NCBI GenBank assembly: GCA_903843285.1
Contig: CAIMPC010000041.1
Location: 1 to 55,227, forward strand
Length of the DNA: 55,227 nucleotides
Reading direction: 5' to 3'
From: Candidatus Omnitrophota bacterium
Lineage (GTDB): Bacteria > Omnitrophota > Gorgyraeia > 2-01-FULL-45-10
Shown: piece by piece, positions 16,091 to 24,757 of the stretch
Numbering within the stretch: the first letter of the stretch is position 1
Layout of the letters: each line of letters starts with the position of its first letter
Notes under the pieces: model-generated
What the model was told of the DNA's origin: nothing
The model's input: the letters and a program-made list of their open reading frames with translations, nothing else
Databases searched by the model: none
Translations under genes and position numbers: made by a program

Positions 16091-16801
16091 CTATTTCTTC
16101 ATGTTTTCAATAAGAATAATCGCTTCAGCGATCTCCCGCATAGACTTTCTCATATCCATACTCTGGCGCTGTATCTTACGAAAGGCGTCCTCTTCGGATA
16201 ACCCCTGCTGGCGCATTAGAATGCCTTTAGCCCTTTCGATCGCTTTACGCGCCTCGAGCTCCGCCTGCACAACCTTCGTCTTAACCATGAGTTCCGCATT
16301 CTCTATAACGATCGCGGCCTGATTAGCTACCGTGGTAAGTATATTGGCCTCGTCTTTTGTAAATTTATGAGAGTACGATGTGTAGTTATTTAATACGCCA
16401 AGAACTTTGCCTTTTACTGAAAGAGGCACGGAAAGCAACGACTTCAGCCCCTCTTTTTCGGCTATGGCTTTTGACTTATACTCCGGCTCTTTCGATAGGT
16501 CGTAAACGGCTATGGGTTTATTTGTTAGCGCAACCTTACCGGCAATGCCCTCGCCTATCTTAAGATGCGGCTTCTTATTATATAAATCGCTCATCGATTG
16601 AGTCGCCTTCAATACTAACTCGCCGGTCTTCTCGTCTATAAACATCAGGGAGCATATCTTAGAATCCATTATCTCCGCCGTTACGGTTACTATCAATTTA
16701 AGTATATCTTCGAGGTAAAGATCCGAAGTGATGGTCTTACTGACCTTTGATATGGCTTCTAATTGCTTGGCATGCGACATTGACTTTCTGGGTTTTTTCA
16801 T
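16091..16801 (-). CDS. GAF-ANTAR transcription antitermination regulator
   Basis: 236 residues. A GAF sensor domain (about 20-165; LKIGEGIAGKVALTNKPI, LSVPLSVKGKVLGVLNNY) precedes a short coiled linker. The C-terminal ANTAR RNA-binding domain (about 175-233) carries the typical AIERAKGILMRQQGLSEEDA and later MREIAEAII. ANTAR proteins (NasR, AmiR, EutV) stop premature termination by holding two small hexaloop hairpins in leader RNA. The GAF domain suggests a small-molecule or protein signal rather than phosphorylation, since no receiver domain is present. It is directly upstream of nadE and near four leaders with matching elements. It starts two bases before the end of the radical SAM gene region, so it is probably co-transcribed with it. 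Confidence 0.9.
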   Translation of the reverse strand: MKKPRKSMSHAKQLEAISKVSKTITSDLYLEDILKLIVTVTAEIMDSKICSLMFIDEKTGELVLKATQSMSDLYNKKPHLKIGEGIAGKVALTNKPIAVYDLSKEPEYKSKAIAEKEGLKSLLSVPLSVKGKVLGVLNNYTSYSHKFTKDEANILTTVANQAAIVIENAELMVKTKVVQAELEARKAIERAKGILMRQQGLSEEDAFRKIQRQSMDMRKSMREIAEAIILIENMKK

Positions 16802-16802
16802 T

Positions 16803-17759
16803 TTACAGGTTACCTTTAGCGGGTTTTATATTCGTGCCTAAATATTTTGGGTCGATCTTCTCAGGGCTATCCTGAACCCAGCCATTATTTAACCCCAAAA
16901 GACATGCTTCGTCAACCACATTCTTATATTCATCCGGAGTGCTCCGTCCGGATAAGTCGCTAAAATCGCAGGCCTTGAAAGCCGGGTAGTACTGGCTCAT
17001 GACGCTCAAATATGTGTTTTTACCTAACTCATTTTTAATGAACTCCAGGGATTTCTCGGATCCGGAAATCATATTAGGTATTACCAGCAGGCGTATAATC
17101 AGCCCCTCCAAAGCTATGCCTCGCTCATCCATCTTAAGATCTCCGACTTGTCTGTGCATCTCCTTAATGGCTGTGCGATTGAATTCAACATAGCTATTCG
17201 CATCGGAATATTTCTTAGCCATAGCATTATCAGAATACCTGATATCAGGCAGATAGATATCTATGATCCCGTCCAATAATTTTATCGTCTCTTCGAGTTC
17301 ATAACCACTGGTATTATATACAATCGGTATATCAAGGCCGTTCTTGATCGCTATCTCGAGCGATATCATGATTTGAGGAACATAATGGGTAGGAGTTACC
17401 AGATTTATATTATGGCAGCCTTTATTCTGGAGGCTTATCATTATATCCGCCAGAGCTTCTACGGTGACATCCTCGCCCTTATCCAACTGGCTGAAGTGAT
17501 AATTTTGGCAGTATACACATTTCATATTGCAGTGGGAGAAAAAAATAGTCCCCGATCCTTTAATTCCGGATATGGGCGGCTCCTCGCCGTGATGGGCCAG
17601 ATAACTATACACCCTGGGTTTGTATGAAGCCCTACAGTATCCTATCTCACCCGCGGTTCTGTCTATGCCGCAATTGCGAGGGCATATATTGCAACTCTTC
17701 AGGGATTTTCTGAAGACCTTATTAGCCTTTTCAATCAATGATAATTTAGATATATTCAT
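16803..17759 (-). CDS. Radical SAM protein, PflA/PflX-like (COG1313)
   Basis: 318 residues. The SAM/4Fe-4S motif is C77-x3-C81-x2-C84 (CNMKCVYC), preceded by a cysteine-rich N terminus (CNICPRNC, GYCRA) typical of the PflX group. NLVTPTHYVPQIM and YLPDIRYSDN are further family blocks. Relatives are annotated as pyruvate formate-lyase activating-like proteins, but no glycyl-radical partner is nearby, so the substrate is unknown. No clear ribosome-binding site precedes the ATG at 17759. The ANTAR gene follows at once, which hints at one transcript. Whether that link is functional is unclear. Confidence 0.8.
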   Translation of the reverse strand: MNISKLSLIEKANKVFRKSLKSCNICPRNCGIDRTAGEIGYCRASYKPRVYSYLAHHGEEPPISGIKGSGTIFFSHCNMKCVYCQNYHFSQLDKGEDVTVEALADIMISLQNKGCHNINLVTPTHYVPQIMISLEIAIKNGLDIPIVYNTSGYELEETIKLLDGIIDIYLPDIRYSDNAMAKKYSDANSYVEFNRTAIKEMHRQVGDLKMDERGIALEGLIIRLLVIPNMISGSEKSLEFIKNELGKNTYLSVMSQYYPAFKACDFSDLSGRSTPDEYKNVVDEACLLGLNNGWVQDSPEKIDPKYLGTNIKPAKGNL

Positions 17760-17769
17760 GAATAATAGG

Positions 17770-18786
17770 TTATCGCGCGGAATATTTACGGGCTAACGTA
17801 AATATAAAGAGGCCTGTTACAAAGACGCCGGAGAAAGCTTCGAGGGCAGCCAATAATCTTGCGCCCATATGCGCTCTCGGAATAAAATCACCGTAACCTA
17901 CGGTCGTAAAAGTTATTGCGCTATAGTAAACATAGTCAAACCACTTTAATATATAAGCGTGATCCCCACAGCGTTCTACAGTATTAAATGAAAAATACAA
18001 GGCGGCGAACGTAAGTATCGTCAGGAACGCGGAAAGTATGATCCTGTAAGGTTTCTCACCGTAACCACATAGCCCGCTCATTACCAGGCTTGGAATATAG
18101 TTCCAATCACCCCTCTTCTTAAATGCCAGGCGCTCCATGGTCTTCTCTTTGAATGATGCCCAGCTGGCGTCATTATACATTCCATTGGATATGAAGTACT
18201 GTTTTATATCCCTGTACGACTCCTCCGCAGAGGTCGTACCCGATTCATTTATCGAGACTATATCTAATAACTTTTTACCCTTCGAAAAACTCTTTTTCGT
18301 TATTGATCTGGCGCCTGCTAAGCTGGTGTGCCAAAGCTTAACCTTAAATAACTTTGTATTCCACATATCGGATCCGGATAAGTTGGATTCGGTAAGATTT
18401 GTTTCGGTTAGATCGGAATTCCACAGCCTGGAGTTGGCCAGGTTTGCCTTGGTTAAATCGGCCTTTCTTATACTGCTATGCGTAAAATCGCAGTTAGATA
18501 GATCGGCGCCTATCATGGCCGCTCCATTCAGATTACAGTCAAAGAAATGCGCATAACTCAGGTCTGACTGTGACAGGTCTGCTCCCGAAAGACGTGCTTT
18601 TTCTATGTGAGCTTTTTTTAGTGCTACTTTTTTAAGATTGGCACCCGTAAGATCATGGCCATCGTTTGCGTATTTAACCAGTAGACTGGCATATTCAATC
18701 TTATCCTTAGTGTGGTCCCAGCAGAATGCGGACAGCGCTATCACGCTCTCTTTACATCCTGTATGAGCACATTTTATTACCTTCAT
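17770..18786 (-). CDS. Pentapeptide-repeat potassium channel
   Basis: About 338 residues from ATG 18786. The N terminus has a Cys/His cluster (CAHTGCKESV, FCWDH) that could bind a metal. Pentapeptide repeats of the A(D/N)LxX type follow (about residues 40-160; GADLSQSDLSYAHF, NLTESNLSGSDMW). A roughly 60-residue linker leads to two C-terminal membrane helices around the pore with the selectivity filter TVGYGDF. It is therefore a two-helix potassium channel with an unusual soluble N-terminal module. The frame extends upstream to an ATG at 18837, but that start lies inside the hairpin at 18830-18861, so 18786 is preferred. How it gates is unknown. Confidence 0.85.
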   Translation of the reverse strand: MKVIKCAHTGCKESVIALSAFCWDHTKDKIEYASLLVKYANDGHDLTGANLKKVALKKAHIEKARLSGADLSQSDLSYAHFFDCNLNGAAMIGADLSNCDFTHSSIRKADLTKANLANSRLWNSDLTETNLTESNLSGSDMWNTKLFKVKLWHTSLAGARSITKKSFSKGKKLLDIVSINESGTTSAEESYRDIKQYFISNGMYNDASWASFKEKTMERLAFKKRGDWNYIPSLVMSGLCGYGEKPYRIILSAFLTILTFAALYFSFNTVERCGDHAYILKWFDYVYYSAITFTTVGYGDFIPRAHMGARLLAALEAFSGVFVTGLFIFTLARKYSAR

Positions 18787-18829
18787 ATAATACCGTTCAT
18801 TCTTTTTGCATAAAAACGTTTTAATAGAA

Positions 18830-18861
18830 GGAGCCATACCATTAACTTAAGATATGGCTCC
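18830..18861 (-). terminator. Hairpin terminator between small secreted protein and channel genes
   Basis: Perfect 9-bp arms GGAGCCATA and TATGGCTCC flank a 14-base loop. The T-tract is poor on the minus strand (TTCTATTAAAA) and slightly better on plus. It follows the small exported protein gene and argues against the upstream start of the channel gene. Confidence 0.5.
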
Positions 18862-18893
18862 CTCTATTTTATCAATTGATTAATGAAATATTA

Positions 18894-19247
18894 TTACTGT
18901 TTTGCGGCCTCAACGGGAGCCTTTACAACTCCTTCGGTTGCCTTTACGACAGTATCGGCGGTGCCCTTTACAGGCTCGGTGATTAGATCACCGCTCTTAT
19001 TCACATCGCCGGATGTAACCTGGCCGACTTTTTTAACTTCATCGGTAACTACTTCCGTACTCTTCTTAGCTGTATCAGCAACGACGTTTACAGATTCCTT
19101 CGTTACATTTGCCGGATAATTGAAGAGTTTCTGCCAAAAGTTCTTGGCCTGACATCCTGCCTTCTCGTCAGCAGCGTGAGATACCGCGGCCAACCCTAGA
19201 CATAACACTAACGCTACACATAAACTAACAACAACTCTTTTGCTCAT
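18894..19247 (-). CDS. Small exported protein with VVxDTxK-type repeats
   Basis: 117 residues from ATG 19247, which has a very strong AAGGAGGAG upstream. The frame is open 18 codons further but without a site. A signal peptide (MSKRVVVSLCVALVLCL) ends at SHA/AD. The mature protein is short and made of degenerate 11-residue repeats of the type VNVVADTAKKSTEVV, likely amphipathic helices like those of LEA or apolipoprotein-like envelope proteins. No family is recognised. It probably sits in the periplasm, and the strong ribosome-binding site suggests abundance. Confidence 0.75.
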   Translation of the reverse strand: MSKRVVVSLCVALVLCLGLAAVSHAADEKAGCQAKNFWQKLFNYPANVTKESVNVVADTAKKSTEVVTDEVKKVGQVTSGDVNKSGDLITEPVKGTADTVVKATEGVVKAPVEAAKQ

Positions 19248-19345
19248 TTTACTCCTCCTTTCATAGTAAGACAATATACTACATCGTAAAACACTTATCA
19301 AGGAAAAATGAGAATCTTATGAAAAAATCGTACAGATCAAATATT

Positions 19346-19795
19346 TTATTTAAGAGATCTCATTACAAGTTGGCTTATTTGCTTGCCATCGCAACAGCCA
19401 TTAGCGGTCTTACTCATAATCAATTTCATAACTTTGCCAATTTCAGCTTTTGTGGTGGCTCCGCTTTCAGTAATAGCCCAAGCGACGATAGCCGTCAGCT
19501 CTTCCTCGCTTATCTGTTCGGGGAGATATGATTCGAGAATCTTAAGCTCAGCCAACTCTTTATCCGCTAAATCCTGCCTATTTCCGTTTTTGAACTGGAC
19601 GATGGAATCTTTGTGCTGTTTTACTTGCCGGGTCAGGATCTGTAATACATCGGGATCTTCGATTATTTTTTTATTACCGTCTATCTGCGTCTGCCGGATT
19701 GCTGCTATTAACATTCTGAGAACGGAGAGCTTCACAACTTCGCTGTTTTTTAGCGAAGACTTCATATCCGATTCCAACTTATCATATAGACCCAT
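19346..19795 (-). CDS. yqeY: GatB/YqeY domain protein
   Basis: 149 residues, the family's usual length, with LSVLRMLIAAIRQTQID near the N terminus, LESYLPEQISEEEL in the middle and GKVMKLIMSK near the end. The family resembles the tRNA-binding tail of the GatB amidotransferase subunit. Its cellular role is not settled. It lies three bases after def and is presumably in the panD-def-yqeY transcript. Confidence 0.9.
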   Translation of the reverse strand: MGLYDKLESDMKSSLKNSEVVKLSVLRMLIAAIRQTQIDGNKKIIEDPDVLQILTRQVKQHKDSIVQFKNGNRQDLADKELAELKILESYLPEQISEEELTAIVAWAITESGATTKAEIGKVMKLIMSKTANGCCDGKQISQLVMRSLK

Positions 19796-19798
19796 GGA

Positions 19799-20290
19799 TC
19801 ATTTCGCCTTATTTCGAGTTGATAATTTCTTTTTGGCAAGCAACTTCTTAATCGGCCCTAAGTAATCTATGATGACTTTCCCTGCTAAGTGATCCAGCTC
19901 GTGCTGAACAGCCCGAGCCAATAGGCCGGATGCCTTCAACTCCATAAAATCCCCATTATCATTCATGAAACTTACGGTTACCTTTTTCGAGCGCTTTACT
20001 TTGGCGGTAACATTCGGACAGCTCAGACAGCCTTCTTCATGCGTCTCCACACCTTCCCGCTCCACGATCACAGGGTTAATCATCTTTATAAGCCCTTCGC
20101 CTATGTCAACAACCGCCATCTGTTTATCTATTCCCACCTGGACGGCAGCCAACCCCACGCCTTGGTTCAAATACATTGTTTTTGCCATATCCGCAAGGAC
20201 GGATCGCTCGGACTGTGTAATCTTTCCTACCCTGGCGGCCTTTTTTCTTAGAATGGCTTCCGGAAAATTCCGTATCTCGAGCTCCGACAT
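19799..20290 (-). CDS. def: Peptide deformylase
   Basis: Removes the formyl group from nascent proteins. All three motifs are present: G44-VGLAAVQ, E86-GCLS and the metal site QHELDH (H130, E131, H134), so it should be active. 163 residues, usual length. A lysine-rich C-terminal tail is present. It begins two bases after panD ends. Confidence 0.96.
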   Translation of the reverse strand: MSELEIRNFPEAILRKKAARVGKITQSERSVLADMAKTMYLNQGVGLAAVQVGIDKQMAVVDIGEGLIKMINPVIVEREGVETHEEGCLSCPNVTAKVKRSKKVTVSFMNDNGDFMELKASGLLARAVQHELDHLAGKVIIDYLGPIKKLLAKKKLSTRNKAK

Positions 20291-20292
20291 GG

Positions 20293-20643
20293 TTATTTTA
20301 CAATCTTATTTAAAGAATTAACATAAACCGGTTTTAGTTTCATATGACGGGCTTTCTTATCATCTATAAATCCGTACGACAAGATTATTACGAGGTCGCC
20401 GGCGTTTCCCAGGTGAGCCGCTGCGCCGTATAAACCTATTGTGCCCGATCCGGCCTTCTCTTCTATCGCATAGGTCTCAAACCTGGCCGCATTATTAACA
20501 TTTAATACCTGCACTATCTCTCCGGGATAAATATTTGCTTTCTTCATCAGGAGGGAGTCTATTCCTATACTGCCTTCATAATGAAGATCTACCTTTGTTA
20601 AGGTGGCACGATGTATCTTGGATTTACACATTAATCTTAGCAT
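20293..20643 (-). CDS. panD: Aspartate 1-decarboxylase
   Basis: Makes beta-alanine for pantothenate/CoA. It is a pro-enzyme that self-cleaves at Gly24-Ser25 (HYEGSIGID), leaving a pyruvoyl group. The block LYGAAAHLGNAGDLVIILSYG is typical. 116 residues, normal length. No other pan genes are close. It leads a panD-def-yqeY gene run. Confidence 0.95.
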   Translation of the reverse strand: MLRLMCKSKIHRATLTKVDLHYEGSIGIDSLLMKKANIYPGEIVQVLNVNNAARFETYAIEEKAGSGTIGLYGAAAHLGNAGDLVIILSYGFIDDKKARHMKLKPVYVNSLNKIVK

Positions 20644-20695
20644 TTAGCTTGCCCACATATTATTATAAAATATCAACAATTATCCATGAGCTAAT

Positions 20696-21046
20696 TTAGC
20701 CGCTTATTTCGGTGAGATTTGGTCCATCGAAGTATAATTTCTGGGTTGTGGATAGATATCCGGCGTCCACAGGTATGGCCCCATACCTTGCATTATAAGT
20801 CCACACCTCTCTGGGTGAAGACCACTTTTGCTTATTCTCCGCCATCCCTACGTGGTCCGGTCTACCCCAGATGGATTCCACCTGCTGTTTCGTCATGCCG
20901 ACTCTGACTGATTCGGTACCCAGCGGCTTCCTTATTATCTCCTCGGGCGTCGGTATTGTAAGAGTGCTACAGCCATTTAACATTGATACGGCCAGTACGG
21001 ATATTAGAATAAAGACTGCCTTAATCCGGCTATTTCTTCTTAGCAT
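20696..21046 (-). CDS. Small outer-envelope lipoprotein, SmpA/OmlA-like fold
   Basis: About 116 residues from ATG 21046 (AAGGAGG upstream, inside the end of the PilZ gene). A lipobox LNGC gives a lipidated cysteine. VRVGMTKQQVESIWGRPD resembles the GMTk.eV....G.P motif of SmpA/OmlA (BamE-like) domains. The frame is open further upstream, but the internal start has the site. It is a likely periplasm-facing lipoprotein. A BamE role is not shown. Confidence 0.75.
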   Translation of the reverse strand: MLRRNSRIKAVFILISVLAVSMLNGCSTLTIPTPEEIIRKPLGTESVRVGMTKQQVESIWGRPDHVGMAENKQKWSSPREVWTYNARYGAIPVDAGYLSTTQKLYFDGPNLTEISG

Positions 21047-21428
21047 TCTTAGCCTCCTTCTTAATGGTATAAATAAGATCACATAAGAATTTCAAAAAAG
21101 TATTCTTATTATCCTCTTCTATCTCGGTGAATTCAAGGCCGCAATCAAATGGGGCCGCATCTTCCAGAGACATCTTCTTCTTCCATATTACTTTGGCCTT
21201 TGCATGGACAGGATTAGGCGCATCCTGGATTACCATCTTTAGCTCTAAGATGTCAGACTCTTTTATTGATTTATTAGGAGTTTCAAATCTCAATCCATCC
21301 GCAGATATGTTTTTAATGTTGGTGCTCAGTACGTTACCCGTATCGGGAACCGTATAAGTTATGTCTATGGGTGTCTGAAGCCTTACGTAGCGGCGTCTTT
21401 CTATAAAACTGTCTTTCGTCTTAAACAT
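21030..21428 (-). CDS. Stand-alone PilZ domain protein
   Basis: 132 residues. A PilZ domain with both cyclic-di-GMP contacts: RRYVR (RxxxR) near residue 13 and NISADG (D/NxSxxG) near 40. This predicts that it binds c-di-GMP. A lysine-rich tail ends the protein. Start 21428 has AGGGAG. One of four such genes in 21030-27676. Confidence 0.9.
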   Translation of the reverse strand: MFKTKDSFIERRRYVRLQTPIDITYTVPDTGNVLSTNIKNISADGLRFETPNKSIKESDILELKMVIQDAPNPVHAKAKVIWKKKMSLEDAAPFDCGLEFTEIEEDNKNTFLKFLCDLIYTIKKEAKNAKKK

Positions 21429-21594
21429 GAATGGCTCCCTCCAGAGCTAAAAATATATCATAGATTAAGTTGAACCGTCAACTGAATAATGGACACCGCA
21501 AGGCCGATACGAGTAAATTATTGGGTTTTTGTATTTTCGTATTTTTCGCGCTCAGGATATATTGCGGCAACGGCGGATTCAATGCCAGATTGTT

Positions 21595-23274
21595 TCATTT
21601 TTCAACCGATACTGCGGGCTTGGCAATCAAGGTGTTACATAGCCAATTTCGAATATTATCAAGAACTTCCTTGTCCACATCGTAATAAGCCCTGTGAATA
21701 CCATCTGATATTTTCTGTCCGAAAAATGGGCCCAGATATGCATAATATGTTAATGTGTGCTGGGTTTTTCCAGAAAGCGCTAACATCTTATCTATTGTGA
21801 CTGCCGAATTACCATAAATTTCTTCTGCGTCTTTTCCCTGCAGTATCAGGATGGGGATTTGAAGATCAATTATCTCGGCCGTAAGTCCGCCCAATATATC
21901 TTCTCTCATAGATCCGAGGAAACATCTTTTACCTAAAATATAAGTCCAGTCTCCCTCCGAATTAGCAGTTTTAATCTTAGAGTCCTGCGTAGTCTTAATG
22001 ACAAGATTGAGATAATCGTCAGTCCATTTTGCTTTTTGCGACCTTGCCTCAAGGTCTTCCTTATTCGACATACCGTCACTATAAGGGTAAGGCGACGGGG
22101 ACATCATTATAAGTCCTTTGACGCCGCTATTCTTAGAGGCAAATTTCATCGCATTGATTGCTCCTCTGCCATGGCCTATGATAATGATCCTGTCCGGATC
22201 TACCATGCTCTGTCCGGAAAGGCACTGAAGAGCAGAACCAAGATCCTCTATATCACTGGCTTCCGTGGACGAAACTACTTCACCACCGCTAGACCCTACC
22301 CCCCTCTTATCAAACCTAAGACAGGCAAATCCGTTTCTTGATAGATAGCTTGCCATGCCGACAAATAAACCCTGATAGTCTCTGTCTTGTGGCCCGGCGC
22401 CAGGTGACAGTAATACAGCGGGAAATTTACCCTCTCTAGAAGGAAACGTAACGGTACCTGACAGATCCGTGCTTTTACTTTTAAATAAAACATTTTTCGA
22501 AGAGAATCCGTCCCGCCCCGAAGGCGCATCAACGATTTTTAAACTCTTTTGTGTGAAAGTCCTGACGATGTTGATACCCTTAGCTGGAAGGTCAATCTTC
22601 ATTATCGATCTATCAGATCTTCCTAACCATATCGCGCCTTGAGGGAAATCTCTGATTTTGAGTATAAGGTTTTCGGTATTTATTTTACGAGCGCCGATCT
22701 TTATATGCTCGTTCTTAATAGATGTCAATATAATGAGCCTATTCATTGGAGGTATGTTCCATGATTGCAGATACGATATGGTATTAAAGCCCTGAGATCG
22801 CCCTCTCGAAAAATTATAGTTTTCAATTATCGGCAAATAAGTCATAGGAGAATCTTCTTCGAACACAAAGATATCTCTTTTTATAGGAATATTCTCCGAG
22901 CAGGTGAACTTGGACTGATACCGAGAAACAAAAGATATCAGATTTTTAAAGTTCTCAAGATATATGGAATCGACAGAACGTCCGGATACCCGTTCTTTTG
23001 TGTAACTTTCTAGATTGTATTTCTTATCGAGAACAAGACGAGATCTGTATTCGGTATACAGGGATTCTAGCGGCATACTAGTTACGGATTTATAAATTAT
23101 CTTATCTTCGGTAAGGAATCGATCGACTCTTATCATACCGATATCCCTGCCTAATGACTGAATCACGAAATAGAAGGTCTTATGATTTACCATGTCGAGG
23201 CATACGAATGAGCCTACAAATAGAAGCGAGCCAAGCAGTAAAAATATTACGACGGACAAGTAGATATATCTCAT
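21595..23274 (-). CDS. Membrane-anchored alpha/beta-hydrolase-like protein, catalytic residues missing
   Basis: 559 residues. A single N-terminal membrane helix (residues 1-27) and a roughly 250-residue region of unknown fold precede an alpha/beta hydrolase domain (about 260-545; AVLLSPGAGPQDRDYQG, RFDKRGVGSSGG, LILQGKDAE). At the nucleophile elbow the family's GxSxG reads GHGRG, with Gly where the catalytic Ser should be. In the C-terminal segment the usual LGH.F reads LGPFF, losing the His. It is therefore probably not a working esterase. Last gene of a four-gene operon with 4-base overlaps (24757 to 21595). Confidence 0.75.
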   Translation of the reverse strand: MRYIYLSVVIFLLLGSLLFVGSFVCLDMVNHKTFYFVIQSLGRDIGMIRVDRFLTEDKIIYKSVTSMPLESLYTEYRSRLVLDKKYNLESYTKERVSGRSVDSIYLENFKNLISFVSRYQSKFTCSENIPIKRDIFVFEEDSPMTYLPIIENYNFSRGRSQGFNTISYLQSWNIPPMNRLIILTSIKNEHIKIGARKINTENLILKIRDFPQGAIWLGRSDRSIMKIDLPAKGINIVRTFTQKSLKIVDAPSGRDGFSSKNVLFKSKSTDLSGTVTFPSREGKFPAVLLSPGAGPQDRDYQGLFVGMASYLSRNGFACLRFDKRGVGSSGGEVVSSTEASDIEDLGSALQCLSGQSMVDPDRIIIIGHGRGAINAMKFASKNSGVKGLIMMSPSPYPYSDGMSNKEDLEARSQKAKWTDDYLNLVIKTTQDSKIKTANSEGDWTYILGKRCFLGSMREDILGGLTAEIIDLQIPILILQGKDAEEIYGNSAVTIDKMLALSGKTQHTLTYYAYLGPFFGQKISDGIHRAYYDVDKEVLDNIRNWLCNTLIAKPAVSVEK

Positions 23275-23864
23275 CGGAAAGTCACTGCCAATATTTCATA
23301 ATCGAACTTTCCTGTCCATTTATTTTTCCCACTCAACGACGGTGCACCATGCTTTAGTTCCGTAATAATTTCGTTGGGGCAATTCGCTAGAATTTTTTTG
23401 AACGGCAGTGAGCTCTCAGGCTTAATGGATGATGGGTATGCATCCGCATCTGTAATGTGAGTAGCGGAAGCCTGCTGAACCGATCTAAAAGCTCCAAGAG
23501 ACGGCTCCTGGGGGTGGAACGTAATTTCATACAATGAAGCACCGTCGTTGTCTAAAAATCTGACCCGGACGCATATATCTGACAGGTCACGGACTCCATC
23601 GTTCCTTATTATGCCTTCCAAAACGGCCTGGCCGCTTAACGGCCCCACGCGGTCAAAGGTAGCCCCAAGCTTGTCTATCTCAATGTGCTCAGCATACATC
23701 TTTGCATTAACTCTTTGCAGTGAAGCCTTGTATGCACTATTAAGCTCGTCATGCTTCAGTTGCGTGTAGATAAGATAACCGATCAGGTTTACGATAAGAA
23801 CAAGACATATTACAAAGCTTGAAATGAGCGCAACTATCAGACTCTTCTTCTTTATCATCGTCAT
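23271..23864 (-). CDS. Membrane-anchored protein with FxLYD-like domain
   Basis: 197 residues with one N-terminal membrane helix (about 10-33) and a periplasmic beta-rich part containing LEGIIRNDGVRDLSDICVRV and FLDNDG, resembling FxLYD/immunoglobulin-like domains of envelope proteins. It overlaps both neighbours by four bases, so translation is coupled with DUF4416 upstream and the hydrolase-like gene downstream. No specific function is recognised. Confidence 0.6.
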   Translation of the reverse strand: MTMIKKKSLIVALISSFVICLVLIVNLIGYLIYTQLKHDELNSAYKASLQRVNAKMYAEHIEIDKLGATFDRVGPLSGQAVLEGIIRNDGVRDLSDICVRVRFLDNDGASLYEITFHPQEPSLGAFRSVQQASATHITDADAYPSSIKPESSLPFKKILANCPNEIITELKHGAPSLSGKNKWTGKFDYEILAVTFR

Positions 23865-24382
23865 AGGCTTGCCTCGGCATACAGCGCACGTATGATATCG
23901 AATGTTTCTTTGTAAGGCTCGCTCTTATAGTCAGGGTAGGTCCATGGCCATGAATTGTATTTACCGTCTTTATAGAAGAGTGTCACTTCCGCAAAAATTC
24001 CTTTGTTAATATATATACGGTGGGTATAGTCTTTAGTCGAGAAGAGGACCAGCTTGGCGAAATCCAGATACCCCGGGTCAATGTTGACCACTCGCTTCCC
24101 ATCGCGCGAAAACTTTTTCTCGAGGATATTTGTTCGCAGTTTAACCTTATATACGTCATTAAGATCAAGTAGTTTTTCGAAGCTTAAAAATTTCCTTTTA
24201 AGATTTGACCCCATTTCTTTTTCGTAATAATCGGATTGTGTGAAATCGGCATCCGAGCTTTCGCAATCAATCTTTCCGAATGCTCTGGATAATGCGCTGC
24301 AGGCTTTGCTCATTATTACTGCATCATTCGACAGCAACCCGATAATAAGCTTAACCCTGCGAGACTTATAGGGAACTCCCAT
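23861..24382 (-). CDS. DUF4416 family protein
   Basis: 173 residues. The conserved blocks KLIIGLLSND, DFTQSDYYEKEMGSNLKR, VVNIDPGYLDFAKLVLFSTK and PWTYPDYKSEPY match DUF4416 along the whole length. The family is uncharacterised and common in anaerobic and candidate-phylum bacteria. It lies between a PilZ gene and two membrane-anchored proteins. Confidence 0.85.
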   Translation of the reverse strand: MGVPYKSRRVKLIIGLLSNDAVIMSKACSALSRAFGKIDCESSDADFTQSDYYEKEMGSNLKRKFLSFEKLLDLNDVYKVKLRTNILEKKFSRDGKRVVNIDPGYLDFAKLVLFSTKDYTHRIYINKGIFAEVTLFYKDGKYNSWPWTYPDYKSEPYKETFDIIRALYAEASL

Positions 24383-24391
24383 ATGATGCGC

Positions 24392-24757
24392 CTATGAGGC
24401 TCTCTTCCGGGCTATATAGTTCGCTATCAACTCTTTTGCCTTGGGCTCCAAGTTATCGAAGAATATGGCTATGTCATAATGCTTTATTTTCAAATCAACT
24501 ATAACCGGGTGCGCTCTTACAACAACGCCTTCAACCTCAACGCCTTTGGTATCTTTAACGGCTTTAAGCGGACTGGAGATCATGAGCATCAATCTTACCC
24601 TGGACATTAAAGGAATTTCTTTATCAACCTTGCAGTAAAGACCCGACGAGCTTATGTTCAGGGTATGCGTTGAAGTATCGAATCCGCCTGCGAGTATTTT
24701 AAGGGGCAACTCTTCATCTTTTACTCGTTGAGCTCTTCGCCTCTCCTGATCGACCAT
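24392..24757 (-). CDS. Stand-alone PilZ domain protein
   Basis: 121 residues with ERRRAQR (RxxxR) at the N terminus and NISSSG near residue 34, so c-di-GMP binding is likely. It heads the operon PilZ-DUF4416-FxLYD-hydrolase, nine bases before DUF4416. Confidence 0.88.
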   Translation of the reverse strand: MVDQERRRAQRVKDEELPLKILAGGFDTSTHTLNISSSGLYCKVDKEIPLMSRVRLMLMISSPLKAVKDTKGVEVEGVVVRAHPVIVDLKIKHYDIAIFFDNLEPKAKELIANYIARKRAS

